Notes: generated by a model from the letters alone, not told the origin. A stretch of 64,000 nucleotides of DNA from Jejuia rubra (GCF_042684665.1 NZ_JBHULY010000011.1:110187-174186), one strand, 5' to 3'. Numbered from the stretch's first letter, positions 9,086 through 19,123 are shown. Made by a program: numbers and translations.

Positions 9086-10354
9086 ATGATTAACAATAAA
9101 GTTTTAGCCATTATATTAGGTGGCGGTCAGGGCTCCAGATTGTATCCGTTAACCGAAAAACGTTCTAAGCCGGCAGTTCCGATTGCGGGAAAGTACAGGT
9201 TGGTGGACATCCCAATCTCAAATTGCATAAATGCTGATATTAAACGCATTTTTGTGTTAACTCAATTTAACTCCGCAGGTTTAAATAAGCATGTTAAAAA
9301 CACGTATCAGTTTAGTTTTTTTAGCAGTGCATTTGTAGATGTTTTGGCCGCTGAGCAAACACCGGAAAACAAAACATGGTTTCAAGGAACCGCCGATGCG
9401 GTAAGACAATGTATGCCACATTTTTTAGGTAATGATTTTGAATACGCCCTAATTTTGTCTGGTGACCAATTGTATCAAATGGATTATGATAAAATGATTG
9501 AAGCCCATGAGGAGGCTGGCGCAGAAATTTCCATTGCAACAATTCCCGTTAATGCTAAAGACGCTACCGGCTTTGGGATCCTAAAGGCAGACAACGAAAA
9601 TATTATCACCTCCTTTATTGAAAAACCGGACGCTAGTTTATTGCCGGAATGGACATCAGAAGTAAGTGACGACATGAAGGCTCAAGAGCGCCATTATTTG
9701 GCTTCAATGGGTATTTATATCTTCAACAAAGATTTGTTGGTTAAGCTAATGGCAAACAAGGACACCATGGACTTTGGCAAAGAAATCATTCCGCAGTCTA
9801 TTGATTCACACAAAACCTTAAGCTATCAATATGAAGGCTACTGGACTGACATCGGAACCGTAGAATCATTTTTTGAAGCTAATTTAGGGCTAACCGATGC
9901 AATCCCTAAATTTGATCTTTACGACAATAACAGAAGGATTTACACACATGCCAGAATGCTACCCACCACAAAGATTGCGGGAACCGTTTTGGATGCCGCT
10001 GTTATCTCTGAAGGTTGTATTATAGCCGCTTCGAAAATTGAAAAATCTGTTATTGGCATTCGGTCAAGGATAGGAAAAGAAACCACTGTTAGTAGTACTT
10101 ATATGATGGGTAACGACTTTTACGAAACCCTTGAAGAAATGGAGGCTAATAACATAGAAATTCTAATGGGTATCGGCGAACGTTGCGTTATTAAAAATGC
10201 TATCTTGGATAAAAACTGTCGCATTGGTGATGACGTTAAAATTATCGGAGGAAAGCACCTTGAGGACATTGAAACGGACACCTACTGCATTAAGGACGGT
10301 GTTGTAGTTGTCAAAAAAGATGCAACAATTCCTAAAAACACAATCATAGAATAA
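9086..10354 (+). CDS. glgC: Glucose-1-phosphate adenylyltransferase (ADP-glucose pyrophosphorylase)
   Basis: Makes ADP-glucose from ATP and glucose-1-phosphate, the committed step of bacterial glucan synthesis. The 422 residues are the usual length. Visible motifs: the nucleotide-binding loop LGGGQGSRLYPLTEKRSKPA near residues 11-30, GTADAVRQ, LSGDQLYQMDY, the sugar-phosphate site FIEKP and YWTDIGTVESFFEANL, then a C-terminal left-handed beta-helix (IAASKIEKSVIGIRSRIG; IKNAILDKNCRIGDDVKIIGG). It lies 34 bp after the GT4 synthase gene and supplies its donor. Allosteric effectors cannot be told from the sequence. Confidence 0.96.
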   Translation: MINNKVLAIILGGGQGSRLYPLTEKRSKPAVPIAGKYRLVDIPISNCINADIKRIFVLTQFNSAGLNKHVKNTYQFSFFSSAFVDVLAAEQTPENKTWFQGTADAVRQCMPHFLGNDFEYALILSGDQLYQMDYDKMIEAHEEAGAEISIATIPVNAKDATGFGILKADNENIITSFIEKPDASLLPEWTSEVSDDMKAQERHYLASMGIYIFNKDLLVKLMANKDTMDFGKEIIPQSIDSHKTLSYQYEGYWTDIGTVESFFEANLGLTDAIPKFDLYDNNRRIYTHARMLPTTKIAGTVLDAAVISEGCIIAASKIEKSVIGIRSRIGKETTVSSTYMMGNDFYETLEEMEANNIEILMGIGERCVIKNAILDKNCRIGDDVKIIGGKHLEDIETDTYCIKDGVVVVKKDATIPKNTIIE

Positions 10355-10394
10355 AAATTTTCAAATAACTTTTATATCACTATTGACCAAAACT

Positions 10395-12335
10395 ATGCAA
10401 GACCAAAGACGTGTTGTAATTGACCATGTATCACCAAGTGTAAACAGTGGTGAGTTTTACATCAAAAGAGTTGTAAACGAAATTGTAAATGTTAGAGCAC
10501 ATATCCTAGCAGACGGCCACGATGTTTTAGGGGCGACCATTTATTATAAGCACGAAAATGAGAAAAAGTGGCGCGAAACTAGAATGACCCTCGATTTCAA
10601 CAATGAATGGCAGGGAGCTTTTACTGTCAAAAAACAGGGGTTTTACAGCTATAAAGTTGAGGCTTGGGTAGACTACGCTTTAAATTGGAGGCACGGGATC
10701 ATAAGAAAAATTGATGACGGACAATATGTGCGTTCCGAATTATTGGAAGGTGCCGATTATGTAAAAGACATCGTCGACAAAGTAGCTTCTGCTGAAGATA
10801 AAGCATATCTAAAGGAATTACAGGCCATTTTCAGCAATGAAGACAAATACGGTGAAGCGTTGAATGAAGCAACTTCCGAAAGATTATATAAATTATTTTA
10901 TGATAACCCTGTAAAACTTTTAGAAGCTACTTCAAAGGAGTATGATGCATATGTAGACCGGAAAAAAGCACGTTTTAGTACATGGTACGAATTCTTTCCG
11001 CGTTCGGCCTCCGAAAAGGAAGGAGTTCACGGTACTTTTAAAGACTGTGAACGCCTATTGCCCCGTATTAAAAACATGGGGTTTGATGTGGTATATCTAC
11101 CTCCAATTCACCCCATCGGCGAAGTTAACCGAAAAGGTAAAAACAATACAACCGATGCAAAACCAGATGATGTCGGCTCCACTTGGGGTGTGGGTTCCAA
11201 ATATGGTGGACACAAGGATATCCATCCAAAACTGGGGTCTTTAGAGGATTTCAAATCCCTGGTACAAAGAGCAAAGGACAACAATCTGGAAATAGCCATG
11301 GACTATGCCCTGCAAGCTGCACCCGATCATCCATGGGTGAAAGAACATCCCTCATGGTTTAAATGGCGACCTGATGGGACCGTTCAGTATGCGGAAAACC
11401 CGCCTAAAAAATATCAGGACATATTACCGATTTATTGGGAAACTGAAGATTATCAAAACCTATGGCACGAGTGTTTGGACATTTTGCTACATTGGATTGA
11501 TTGCGGTATTGAAATTTTCAGGGTGGATAACCCGCATACCAAGCCCTTTCACTTTTGGAATTGGATCATTACCCAGGTGAAATTGAAACATCCCAACGTT
11601 ATCTTTTTGGCCGAAGCGTTTACAGCACCAAAGGTAATGGCACAATTGGCAAAACAAGGCTATACGCAATCTTATACTTACTTCACTTGGAGAAACACCA
11701 AACACGAATTGACCGAATATGTTGAGGAATTGACCAGAACGGAATTACGTGAGTACATGCAACCAAACTTTTGGCCAAATACTCCAGATATCAACCCGTT
11801 CCATTTGCAAAGTACGGGTGAATCCAAACATATGCAGCGCTATGCGTTGGCGGGGACCTTAAGTTCTTGTATTGGTATTTATGGACCTGTTTTTGAGTAT
11901 ATGCTATCTGATTCCCTTTTGGGAAAAGAGGAATATTTAAATTCCGAAAAATTCCAAATAGCACATTACGATTGGAACATTCAAAATAAATTGACCACGG
12001 TAATTGCCAAAATCAACTACATCAGGCACTTAAATGAAGCGTTGCAACAGACCAATAATATTAAATTCTGCTATGTAGATAACGATAATTTAATGGCCTA
12101 CTACAAGTGGAACGATGCCAAAACCAACCACATTTTTGTGATTATTAGCCTTGATGCCCACAATTCGCAACAAGGAACAGTACAATTGCCCTTGCATGAA
12201 CTTGGGGTACAGGCCGGCCATCACATGGAAATGCACGACTTAATAACCGACAGCCGTTATACTTGGCACAACGAATGGAATTTTGTGGAGTTGCACCCAA
12301 CGTTACCATTCCACATATTTCAGGTAAACAAATAA
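10395..12335 (+). CDS. glgE: Alpha-1,4-glucan:maltose-1-phosphate maltosyltransferase
   Basis: GH13_3 enzyme of 646 residues that adds maltosyl units from alpha-maltose-1-phosphate to linear alpha-1,4-glucan and releases phosphate. The N-terminal beta domain (DHVSPSVNSGEFYIKR, HILADGHD) is characteristic of GlgE. The (beta/alpha)8 domain has FRVDNPHTKP with nucleophile D378 and FLAEAF with acid/base E407. Their 29-residue spacing equals that of the characterised Streptomyces enzyme (D394/E423). An in-frame TTG at 10383 would add four residues; the ATG at 10395 is preferred. It ends 4 bases before the maltokinase gene, so coupled translation is likely. Confidence 0.95.
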   Translation: MQDQRRVVIDHVSPSVNSGEFYIKRVVNEIVNVRAHILADGHDVLGATIYYKHENEKKWRETRMTLDFNNEWQGAFTVKKQGFYSYKVEAWVDYALNWRHGIIRKIDDGQYVRSELLEGADYVKDIVDKVASAEDKAYLKELQAIFSNEDKYGEALNEATSERLYKLFYDNPVKLLEATSKEYDAYVDRKKARFSTWYEFFPRSASEKEGVHGTFKDCERLLPRIKNMGFDVVYLPPIHPIGEVNRKGKNNTTDAKPDDVGSTWGVGSKYGGHKDIHPKLGSLEDFKSLVQRAKDNNLEIAMDYALQAAPDHPWVKEHPSWFKWRPDGTVQYAENPPKKYQDILPIYWETEDYQNLWHECLDILLHWIDCGIEIFRVDNPHTKPFHFWNWIITQVKLKHPNVIFLAEAFTAPKVMAQLAKQGYTQSYTYFTWRNTKHELTEYVEELTRTELREYMQPNFWPNTPDINPFHLQSTGESKHMQRYALAGTLSSCIGIYGPVFEYMLSDSLLGKEEYLNSEKFQIAHYDWNIQNKLTTVIAKINYIRHLNEALQQTNNIKFCYVDNDNLMAYYKWNDAKTNHIFVIISLDAHNSQQGTVQLPLHELGVQAGHHMEMHDLITDSRYTWHNEWNFVELHPTLPFHIFQVNK

Positions 12336-12339
12336 GCCT

Positions 12340-13965
12340 ATGCTTGAAGCTTCTTCTAAAACAACAGATAAAACCTCGTTGGTATTTGATGTAGTCTGGG
12401 AACAGCTCCTGGACGACACCAATTTTATATCTGTGTTTCTGTCTGATGTTTTGGAAGACTATATTCAACAACAACGATGGTACGGAGGTAAAGCCAGTAA
12501 ATTGAAATACATCGAGCTTGAAGAATATTTCAGGATTCAGCAAAACGAAGAGGTATACTACGGGCTAATTTTAGAGGTGAATTTTGTTGAGGCCTTCTAT
12601 CAGCATTATTTCCTCCCAATCGCCTTTGTAACGGATGAATCTTTTGCCAAAAAAGATAGAATCTTACCAATTTCAATAGGAGGCAAAGAAGGCTATATTG
12701 TTGATGCTATCAATTTGGAAGCATTCAGAAAACTGGTTTTTGAAAGGATAATGACCGCTGAACCCATTGACCGCACCAAAGTGCAATACCACAAAAGTGC
12801 GCGCTTTCAGGATACAGCGTATCAATCCTCAAGATTTATGGGGCTAGAGCAAAGCAACACCTCAATTATCTATAATGATACCTGTGTGTTAAAATTCTTC
12901 AGAAGAATATATGCTGATAAGAATCCTGATTACGAAATGAGCCGATACCTTTCGGAAAAAAGGGAATTTAAAAACACGCCACCTTATTTGGGAAGCATCA
13001 ATATTTTAGATTCCGAAAAGGAACTAATTACCATTGGACTGATGCAGGAAATGATTCCTAATGAAGGGGATGCATGGGATTACATGTTAAAAGAATTCAA
13101 AAGGATTTTTAAGGCGTTCGATGATAAAGGTATTAATGCCTCGGCTATACCTAAAACAAAGCCCTTTTTGAAGATAGGGATAGAAGATCTCCCTGCCGTA
13201 TTGGTAGATTGGGTAGGCCTGGATGTTTTGAAAAAGGTACAAACCTTGGCCAAGCGCACAGCCGAAATGCACATCGCACTCGGCTCAGAGTTTGAAGAGA
13301 CTGCTTTTGCGCCAACGCATTACAATGGTGATTATGAAGTTTGGCTGAAAAATCGCCTGTTGTATCAATTTCAAAATCGGTTGAATACGGTTGAAAATAA
13401 TCTGGATAAACTCGAAGGTTTAGCTAGAGATATGGCACGCGAGTTTCTTGACAAGAAGAACCTTATTAGAAAACGTTTTGTGAATTTTGATTGGACTCAG
13501 TTGAAAGGACAGCGCATTCGTATTCATGGAGATTATCACCTCGGTCAAATTTTAGTTAAAGACAATGATTTTTACATTTTAGATTTTGAAGGTGAACCCG
13601 AAAGCACCATTAGAGACAGAAAGGTAAAACAACCTCCGTTAAAGGACGTAGCAGGCCTATTCCGAAGTTTTCATTATGCTATTTATACCACTATTTTCAA
13701 CCACTTAAATAACCAGAAGAACAACGAAGCAATTTTTTCGGCTGGCGAAACCTTGTATGACTACATAATTGGATTATTTTTGGGCACCTACATTACAGAT
13801 ATAAGAGATGCTAACTTAAATATAGGCTACAGTCAGGAACGTATTTTTTTATTGAAATATGCCTTGCTGGAAAAGGCCGTTTACGAATTGGGTTATGAAC
13901 TTAATTCGCGCCCGCAGTGGGCAATAATTCCTTTAAAAGGAATTTCTAATATTATTAATAACTAA
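12340..13965 (+). CDS. mak: Stand-alone maltokinase (maltose 1-kinase)
   Basis: Phosphorylates maltose to alpha-maltose-1-phosphate, the GlgE donor. The 541 residues include an N-terminal cap domain (YIQQQRWYGGKASKLKYIEL near 37-56) and a kinase-like C lobe. That lobe has H396-G-D398-Y-H-L-G-Q, the catalytic-loop motif, and D415-F-E-G-E-P, the metal-binding motif. In many bacteria this domain is fused to trehalose synthase (TreS) or encoded beside it; no TreS is present in the window. It lies 4 bp after glgE and 6 bp before glgB. An aminoglycoside-phosphotransferase-like fold explains generic kinase matches, but the context makes maltokinase clearly the best call. Confidence 0.9.
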   Translation: MLEASSKTTDKTSLVFDVVWEQLLDDTNFISVFLSDVLEDYIQQQRWYGGKASKLKYIELEEYFRIQQNEEVYYGLILEVNFVEAFYQHYFLPIAFVTDESFAKKDRILPISIGGKEGYIVDAINLEAFRKLVFERIMTAEPIDRTKVQYHKSARFQDTAYQSSRFMGLEQSNTSIIYNDTCVLKFFRRIYADKNPDYEMSRYLSEKREFKNTPPYLGSINILDSEKELITIGLMQEMIPNEGDAWDYMLKEFKRIFKAFDDKGINASAIPKTKPFLKIGIEDLPAVLVDWVGLDVLKKVQTLAKRTAEMHIALGSEFEETAFAPTHYNGDYEVWLKNRLLYQFQNRLNTVENNLDKLEGLARDMAREFLDKKNLIRKRFVNFDWTQLKGQRIRIHGDYHLGQILVKDNDFYILDFEGEPESTIRDRKVKQPPLKDVAGLFRSFHYAIYTTIFNHLNNQKNNEAIFSAGETLYDYIIGLFLGTYITDIRDANLNIGYSQERIFLLKYALLEKAVYELGYELNSRPQWAIIPLKGISNIINN

Positions 13966-13971
13966 CAAACC

Positions 13972-15882
13972 ATGGCACACGTTAAACCGTACAGTTTATT
14001 TACAGAATTTGATATTAATCTATTTAAAGCGGGGAAGCATTTCAGGCTTTACGAAAAATTTGGTTCCCACCTAGTTACCGTTGATGGTATTGAGGGTACC
14101 TACTTTGCTGTTTGGGCGCCAAGTGCGAAGCAGGTTTCCGTAATTGGAGATTTTAACTATTGGATGGAAGGCGAACACCAGTTGAACGTACGTTGGGATT
14201 CAAGCGGTATTTGGGAAGGCTTTATCCCTATGGTAGGCAAAGGAGCCATTTACAAATACAAAATACAAAGCCATCATAGTGATATAAAAACCGAAAAAGC
14301 AGACCCCTATGCGCGCCGCGCGGAACATCCTCCTAAAACAGCATCCATTGTTTGGGAAGACAGCTATAAATGGAAGGACAGCAAATGGATGAAAAACCGC
14401 AAAAAAAACAATGCCATTGATGCGCCATTTTCTGTGTACGAAGTGCATTTAGGCTCGTGGAAAAAACATGTTGAAGAAGACCGCTTTATGTCCTACTATG
14501 AATTGGCGGATGATTTAGTGAAATATGTTCAGGAAATGAACTTTACGCATGTAGAGTTGATGCCAATTATGGAATATCCATATGATCCATCTTGGGGTTA
14601 TCAATTAACGGGCTATTTTGCACCAACCTCGCGTTATGGCTACCCTGAAGAATTTAAATATTTGGTAGATAAACTACATCAGGCCGGTGTTGGGATTATC
14701 TTGGACTGGGTGCCGTCCCATTTCCCAGAAGATGCCCACGGATTAGGCTTTTTCGATGGGTCTAATTTATACGAACACCCTGATAGACGAAAAGGCTATC
14801 ATCAGGACTGGAAGAGTTTGATTTTTAATTATGAACGCAATGAAGTACGTTCGTTCCTTATCAGTAATGCCATTTTTTGGCTGGATCAATATCACGCTGA
14901 CGGATTAAGAGTGGATGCAGTAGCTTCAATGCTATTCTTGGATTACTCTAGAGAAGATGGTGAATGGGAACCCAATATTTACGGTGGTCGCGAAAACCTT
15001 GCAGTGATCGACTTCCTAAAGCAATTGAATGAAGAAGTATATGCCTCTTTCCCCGATGTACAGACAATTGCCGAAGAATCCACAGCTTTCCCAATGGTTT
15101 CTAAACCCACATTTTTAGGAGGCCTAGGGTTTGGTATGAAATGGATGATGGGATGGATGCACGATACTTTGGAGTATTTTGCAAAAGATCCAGTATATCG
15201 TAAATACCATCATAATGAAATCACCTTTAGTTTGGCCTATGCCTTCACCGAGAATTTTATGTTGCCATTATCGCACGACGAAGTGGTGTATGGTAAAAAT
15301 TCTATTTTGGGAAGAATGCCAGGGGATGAGTGGCAACGTTTTGCCAACCTAAGACTGTTATATGGCTACATGTTCACACACCCCGGTACCAAATTATTAT
15401 TTATGGGTGGCGAATTTGGTCAGTACAACGAATGGGATTTTCAAGAAAGTTTAGATTGGAACCTGTTGGATTTCAAACCACATCAAGATGTTCAAAATTA
15501 TTTCAAGAACTTGAACAAGCTATACAAATCCACGCCAGCGCTATATGAAAAAGGGTTTAGCCATGAAGGGTTTGAATGGATCAGTTATGACGATTATGAA
15601 AACTGTGTGATTTCATATATCAGAAAAGGCTATAAGGAAGAGGAAAACGTGGTTGTGGTTTGTAATTTAACCCCAGCAGTTAGGAAAAACTACAAGATTG
15701 GGGTGCCTTCCAAAGGAAAACTTAAAGAAGTTTTTAATAGTGATGCCAAAGAATTTGGTGGTAGCGGTATTTCAAATTCAAGGCAGATCACCATTAAAAA
15801 AGATGCCTGGAATGGAAAGGACTATTCTGCTGAAATTACCTTACCACCTCTGGCAGTAACCGTGTTTGAGTTTAAGTCGTAG
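13972..15882 (+). CDS. glgB: 1,4-alpha-glucan branching enzyme
   Basis: GH13 enzyme that cuts alpha-1,4 chains and rejoins them as alpha-1,6 branches. The 636 residues include an N-terminal CBM48 domain (about 25-120, YFAVWAPSAKQVSVIGDFN), the catalytic barrel and a C-terminal beta domain. Catalytic residues: nucleophile D315 in GLRVDAV, acid/base E368 in IAEESTAFP and D436 in LSHDEVV. Further GlgB marks are LMPIMEYPYDPSWGYQ and MGGEFGQYNEWDF. Last gene of the operon, followed by a terminator. GlgE products are linear, so branching is needed for either glucan route. Confidence 0.97.
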   Translation: MAHVKPYSLFTEFDINLFKAGKHFRLYEKFGSHLVTVDGIEGTYFAVWAPSAKQVSVIGDFNYWMEGEHQLNVRWDSSGIWEGFIPMVGKGAIYKYKIQSHHSDIKTEKADPYARRAEHPPKTASIVWEDSYKWKDSKWMKNRKKNNAIDAPFSVYEVHLGSWKKHVEEDRFMSYYELADDLVKYVQEMNFTHVELMPIMEYPYDPSWGYQLTGYFAPTSRYGYPEEFKYLVDKLHQAGVGIILDWVPSHFPEDAHGLGFFDGSNLYEHPDRRKGYHQDWKSLIFNYERNEVRSFLISNAIFWLDQYHADGLRVDAVASMLFLDYSREDGEWEPNIYGGRENLAVIDFLKQLNEEVYASFPDVQTIAEESTAFPMVSKPTFLGGLGFGMKWMMGWMHDTLEYFAKDPVYRKYHHNEITFSLAYAFTENFMLPLSHDEVVYGKNSILGRMPGDEWQRFANLRLLYGYMFTHPGTKLLFMGGEFGQYNEWDFQESLDWNLLDFKPHQDVQNYFKNLNKLYKSTPALYEKGFSHEGFEWISYDDYENCVISYIRKGYKEEENVVVVCNLTPAVRKNYKIGVPSKGKLKEVFNSDAKEFGGSGISNSRQITIKKDAWNGKDYSAEITLPPLAVTVFEFKS

Positions 15883-15899
15883 AAAAAGTAAAATACAGG

Positions 15900-15942
15900 C
15901 TCAAAAATTTCCCTAATTAATATAATAAGGGGGGTTTTTGAG
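15900..15942 (+). terminator. Terminator of the glucan operon
   Basis: Imperfect hairpin: CTCAAAAA pairs with TTTTTGAG at the base and CCCT with AGGG inside, followed by TTTTCTTTT. It lies 17 nt after the glgB stop. The 260 bp beyond it, up to 16204, hold a weaker inverted repeat (AATGCC / GGCATT near 15985-16017) and no gene that I can see. Confidence 0.75.
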
Positions 15943-16204
15943 TTTTCTTTTGGAATCGACTCCTTCAATAATCTTAACTCATTTAATGCCAAACATTTCA
16001 ACAAATTTTTGGGCATTTTGTCGTTTTTGGCTTCCGCTAAAAGTTATTGAATTCCCGTCGTTTTGCCCTTTCTTTAAAAATCAATAATTATACCCCCCTT
16101 AAATTGTATTTTATCCAACTAATTAACTGTTTTTTTGATAAAAAGAAACAATGCAAGCATTTAAAATTTAGTACTTTCGTGGATTAATATTAATACCATT
16201 TTAC

Positions 16205-18607
16205 ATGATATTAAATACAGAATTAGAATATAAAGGGAACTTATTTCCCTCTAAAATAGTTAAGTACGAAAAGAATCTTAACGTACTCTCATTCACCGCC
16301 GAAAACGGTGTAGTCCTTCAAGTAACAGTCCGCAGGGACAGTATCCTTCGTTTTAGATTTACCACCACTGGAATTTTTGAAAATGACTTTTCTTATGCCA
16401 TTACCAAATATGCCAGTAGAGGTTACAACCACCTTGAAGTTACCGAAGATGATGATTATTACATAATTACCACTGCAAAATTAATTTGCCATATCTCAAA
16501 AACTGACCTAAGAGCTTCCATCTACGATGCAAAAGATAAAACTTTAATCTGTGAGGATGAGCTTGGATTCCACTGGGAAGAAAGCTACGAATTTGGTGGG
16601 GATGTTGTGAAAATGTCTAAAACGGCTCAACCCGGGGAAAGCTATTACGGATTAGGTGATAAACCAGTAGATAACAACCTGAAAGGTAAACGTTTTGAAA
16701 ACTGGGTAACCGATTCGTATGCGTATGGTAGGGAAACCGACCCAATTTATAAAGCGATTCCTTTTTACACGGGGCTTCATAATAAAAAAGCTTACGGTAT
16801 TTTCTTCGATAATACCTTCCGTTCGTTCTTTGATTTTTGTAATGAACGTAGAAATATTACCAGTTTTTGGGCACATGGTGGTGAAATGAACTACTATTTC
16901 ATCTATGGCCCTAAAATGTCGGACGTTGTTGCCAATTACACAGATTTGACCGGTAAACCACATGAAATGCCAGCACTTTGGGCGTTGGGGTACCATCAGT
17001 GTAAATGGAGTTATTATCCAGAATCCAACGTAAAGGAAATCACCGCAAAGTTTAGGGAATTGGAAATTCCATGTGATGCCATTTATTTGGATATCGATTA
17101 CATGGAGGGCTTTAGATGTTTTACTTGGAGCAAAGAATATTTCCCAGACCCAAAACGAATGGTGAAAGAATTGGCCGATGATGGCTTCAAGACCATTGTT
17201 ATCATTGATCCGGGTATCAAAATAGATATGGATTATTCGGTGTTTAAGGAAGGGCTTGAAAACGACTACTTCTGTAAGCGAGCCGATGGCCCTTACATGA
17301 AGGGTAAAGTATGGCCCGGGGAGTGTTACTTCCCAGATTTTACAAGACCGGAAGTTAGGGAGTGGTGGTCTGACTTGTTTAAGGAATTGATTGAAGACAT
17401 TGGGGTAAAAGGTGTTTGGAACGATATGAACGAGCCTGCAGTTATGGACGTTCCGGGGAAAACCTTCCCTAATGATGTTCGACATGATTATGACGGAAAC
17501 CCTTGTAGCCATAGAAAAGCGCACAACGTTTACGGAATGCAAATGGCACGTGCAACGTATCAAGGGTTAAAGAAATTTTCATATCCAAAACGTCCGTTTG
17601 TAATTACTCGTGCCGCTTATTCGGGTACCCAACGTTATACCTCAAGTTGGACGGGAGATAACATCGCCACTTGGGACCACTTGAATATTGCAAACCTACA
17701 GGCACAGCGTATGTGCATGTCAGGATTCTCGTTTGTGGGGTCCGATATTGGTGGATTTGCAGAGCAACCTAACGGCGAATTGTATGCCCGTTGGATCCAA
17801 TTGGGTATTTTCCACCCATTCTGTAGAACGCACTCTTCGGGAGACCATGGAGACCAAGAACCTTGGGCATTCGGTAAAACCATTACGGATGTAGTTCGAA
17901 AGTTTATTGAGATCAGATACCAATTATTACCTTACTTATATACCGCGTTTTGGAGGTATGTGGAAGAAGGTATTCCAATCTTAAAATCCTTGGTGCTTTA
18001 CGACCAAGAAGATCCGCAAACGCATTATAGAAACGATGAGTTCATCTTTGGTGAAAAGATATTGGCCTGTCCAGTAAATGCACCAAACCAGAAGGGAAGA
18101 CGTATGTATATCCCAAGAGGTAATTGGTACAATTTCTGGAACGACGAGATTGTTGAAGGTGGTTCTGAGCAATGGGTAGATGCGGATTTGGACAGTATGC
18201 CAATTTTCGTAAAAGAAGGTTCTATCATCCCTAAATACCCAATTCAGCAGTATGTTGGTGAAAAGGTGATTGACGAACTGTTATTGGATGTATATTATAA
18301 ATTAGGCAAGGAAACTTCAGAAGTGTATGAGGATGCTACTGATGGTTATGATTACATCAAAGGCCGATACAGCCACAGAAGCTTTAAATTGCTTGGAAAA
18401 AAGAAAGAATTGATCATCCAGCAACACAAAACTGGCAAGTTTGTAACCACTTATAAGACCTTTAAATTAAACTTACATGGGTTACCATTTAAAATTAAAA
18501 AGGTACAGGTAGACAACGTGGATATCCTATTAAAAGATCTGAAAATCAACGGCGATAACACCTTGACCTTAACCAAGGAGTTTACAGAATTACACATTGT
18601 TGGATAA
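16205..18607 (+). CDS. GH31 alpha-glucosidase
   Basis: Retaining alpha-glucosidase of 800 residues. Order: an N-terminal beta-sandwich (about 1-250), the catalytic barrel with LDIDYMEGFRCFTW, nucleophile D407 in WNDMNEP and acid/base D485 in SWTGDN, RTHSSGDHGDQEPWAFG, then C-terminal beta domains (ILACPVNAPNQKGRRMYIPRG...WYNFW). No signal peptide is seen, so it is probably cytoplasmic and acts on maltose, maltodextrin or glycogen ends. It follows the glucan operon after a terminator and a 322-bp gap, so it is likely a separate transcript in the same metabolic neighbourhood. Exact linkage specificity is not predictable by eye. Confidence 0.92.
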   Translation: MILNTELEYKGNLFPSKIVKYEKNLNVLSFTAENGVVLQVTVRRDSILRFRFTTTGIFENDFSYAITKYASRGYNHLEVTEDDDYYIITTAKLICHISKTDLRASIYDAKDKTLICEDELGFHWEESYEFGGDVVKMSKTAQPGESYYGLGDKPVDNNLKGKRFENWVTDSYAYGRETDPIYKAIPFYTGLHNKKAYGIFFDNTFRSFFDFCNERRNITSFWAHGGEMNYYFIYGPKMSDVVANYTDLTGKPHEMPALWALGYHQCKWSYYPESNVKEITAKFRELEIPCDAIYLDIDYMEGFRCFTWSKEYFPDPKRMVKELADDGFKTIVIIDPGIKIDMDYSVFKEGLENDYFCKRADGPYMKGKVWPGECYFPDFTRPEVREWWSDLFKELIEDIGVKGVWNDMNEPAVMDVPGKTFPNDVRHDYDGNPCSHRKAHNVYGMQMARATYQGLKKFSYPKRPFVITRAAYSGTQRYTSSWTGDNIATWDHLNIANLQAQRMCMSGFSFVGSDIGGFAEQPNGELYARWIQLGIFHPFCRTHSSGDHGDQEPWAFGKTITDVVRKFIEIRYQLLPYLYTAFWRYVEEGIPILKSLVLYDQEDPQTHYRNDEFIFGEKILACPVNAPNQKGRRMYIPRGNWYNFWNDEIVEGGSEQWVDADLDSMPIFVKEGSIIPKYPIQQYVGEKVIDELLLDVYYKLGKETSEVYEDATDGYDYIKGRYSHRSFKLLGKKKELIIQQHKTGKFVTTYKTFKLNLHGLPFKIKKVQVDNVDILLKDLKINGDNTLTLTKEFTELHIVG

Positions 18608-18633
18608 CACATATCTTACTTTTTAGGTATAGG

Positions 18634-18660
18634 CCCTGCTTTGATGAAAGCGGGGTTTTT
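18634..18660 (+). terminator. Terminator of the GH31 gene
   Basis: CCCTGCTTT / AAAGCGGGG hairpin with one wobble pair and a 4-nt loop, followed by TTTTT, 27 nt after the stop. Confidence 0.85.
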
Positions 18661-18739
18661 GTTTATGTATCAGCTGTAATTTTCATATGTTTTATTAAAT
18701 TAGTACTATACCACGCTTGTTAAGCACAATTTCAATCAC

Positions 18740-19123
18740 ATGAGAAATACTACTATTATCTTTCGAAGTGCTTTGTTCTCAATTCTTACGTCATGTGCAA
18801 CGTCTTTAACGCCAGTACAAGTAAATAACATCTTGCCTAGTTTGACCAAATCTACATTTTATAATCAGCCTCAGGCAGAAGAAGCACAGAAGAGCAAGAA
18901 GTGCAAATTGTTGGTTAAAGGAAGAAACTACGTTGCACCAATAGGACTTACCGCCAAAGAAGATTTAAAAAATGGTGCAAGAGGCATTGACGAGTGGGTA
19001 AAAATGGATGGGGGCAATGCTTTTATACTTCTAAACTATAAATGGGTGACCGTTGATTTTAACGGAACAACACAACTTCACATTGATTTTGATACAATGG
19101 CTTGCGAGAGAAAAACAAATTAA
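18740..19123 (+). CDS. Small putative lipoprotein, function unknown
   Basis: Protein of 127 residues. The N-terminus has a basic residue, a hydrophobic run and SILTSCA, a lipobox with C19 as the lipidated cysteine. The mature part contains KKCKLLVKGRNYVAPIG and GIDEWVKMDGGNAFILLNYKWVTVDF. I do not recognise a family. Two cysteines besides C19 (in KKCK and MACE) could form a disulfide. It is a single gene on the plus strand, convergent with the DUF4837 gene 36 bp away. Confidence 0.6.
   Translation: MRNTTIIFRSALFSILTSCATSLTPVQVNNILPSLTKSTFYNQPQAEEAQKSKKCKLLVKGRNYVAPIGLTAKEDLKNGARGIDEWVKMDGGNAFILLNYKWVTVDFNGTTQLHIDFDTMACERKTN

Noticed and set aside
16652..17563. A 303-residue open frame on the minus strand inside the GH31 gene
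   Set aside because: It is antisense to a well-supported GH31 gene, has no signal peptide or family motif and an implausible composition (Phe-, Ile- and His-rich).
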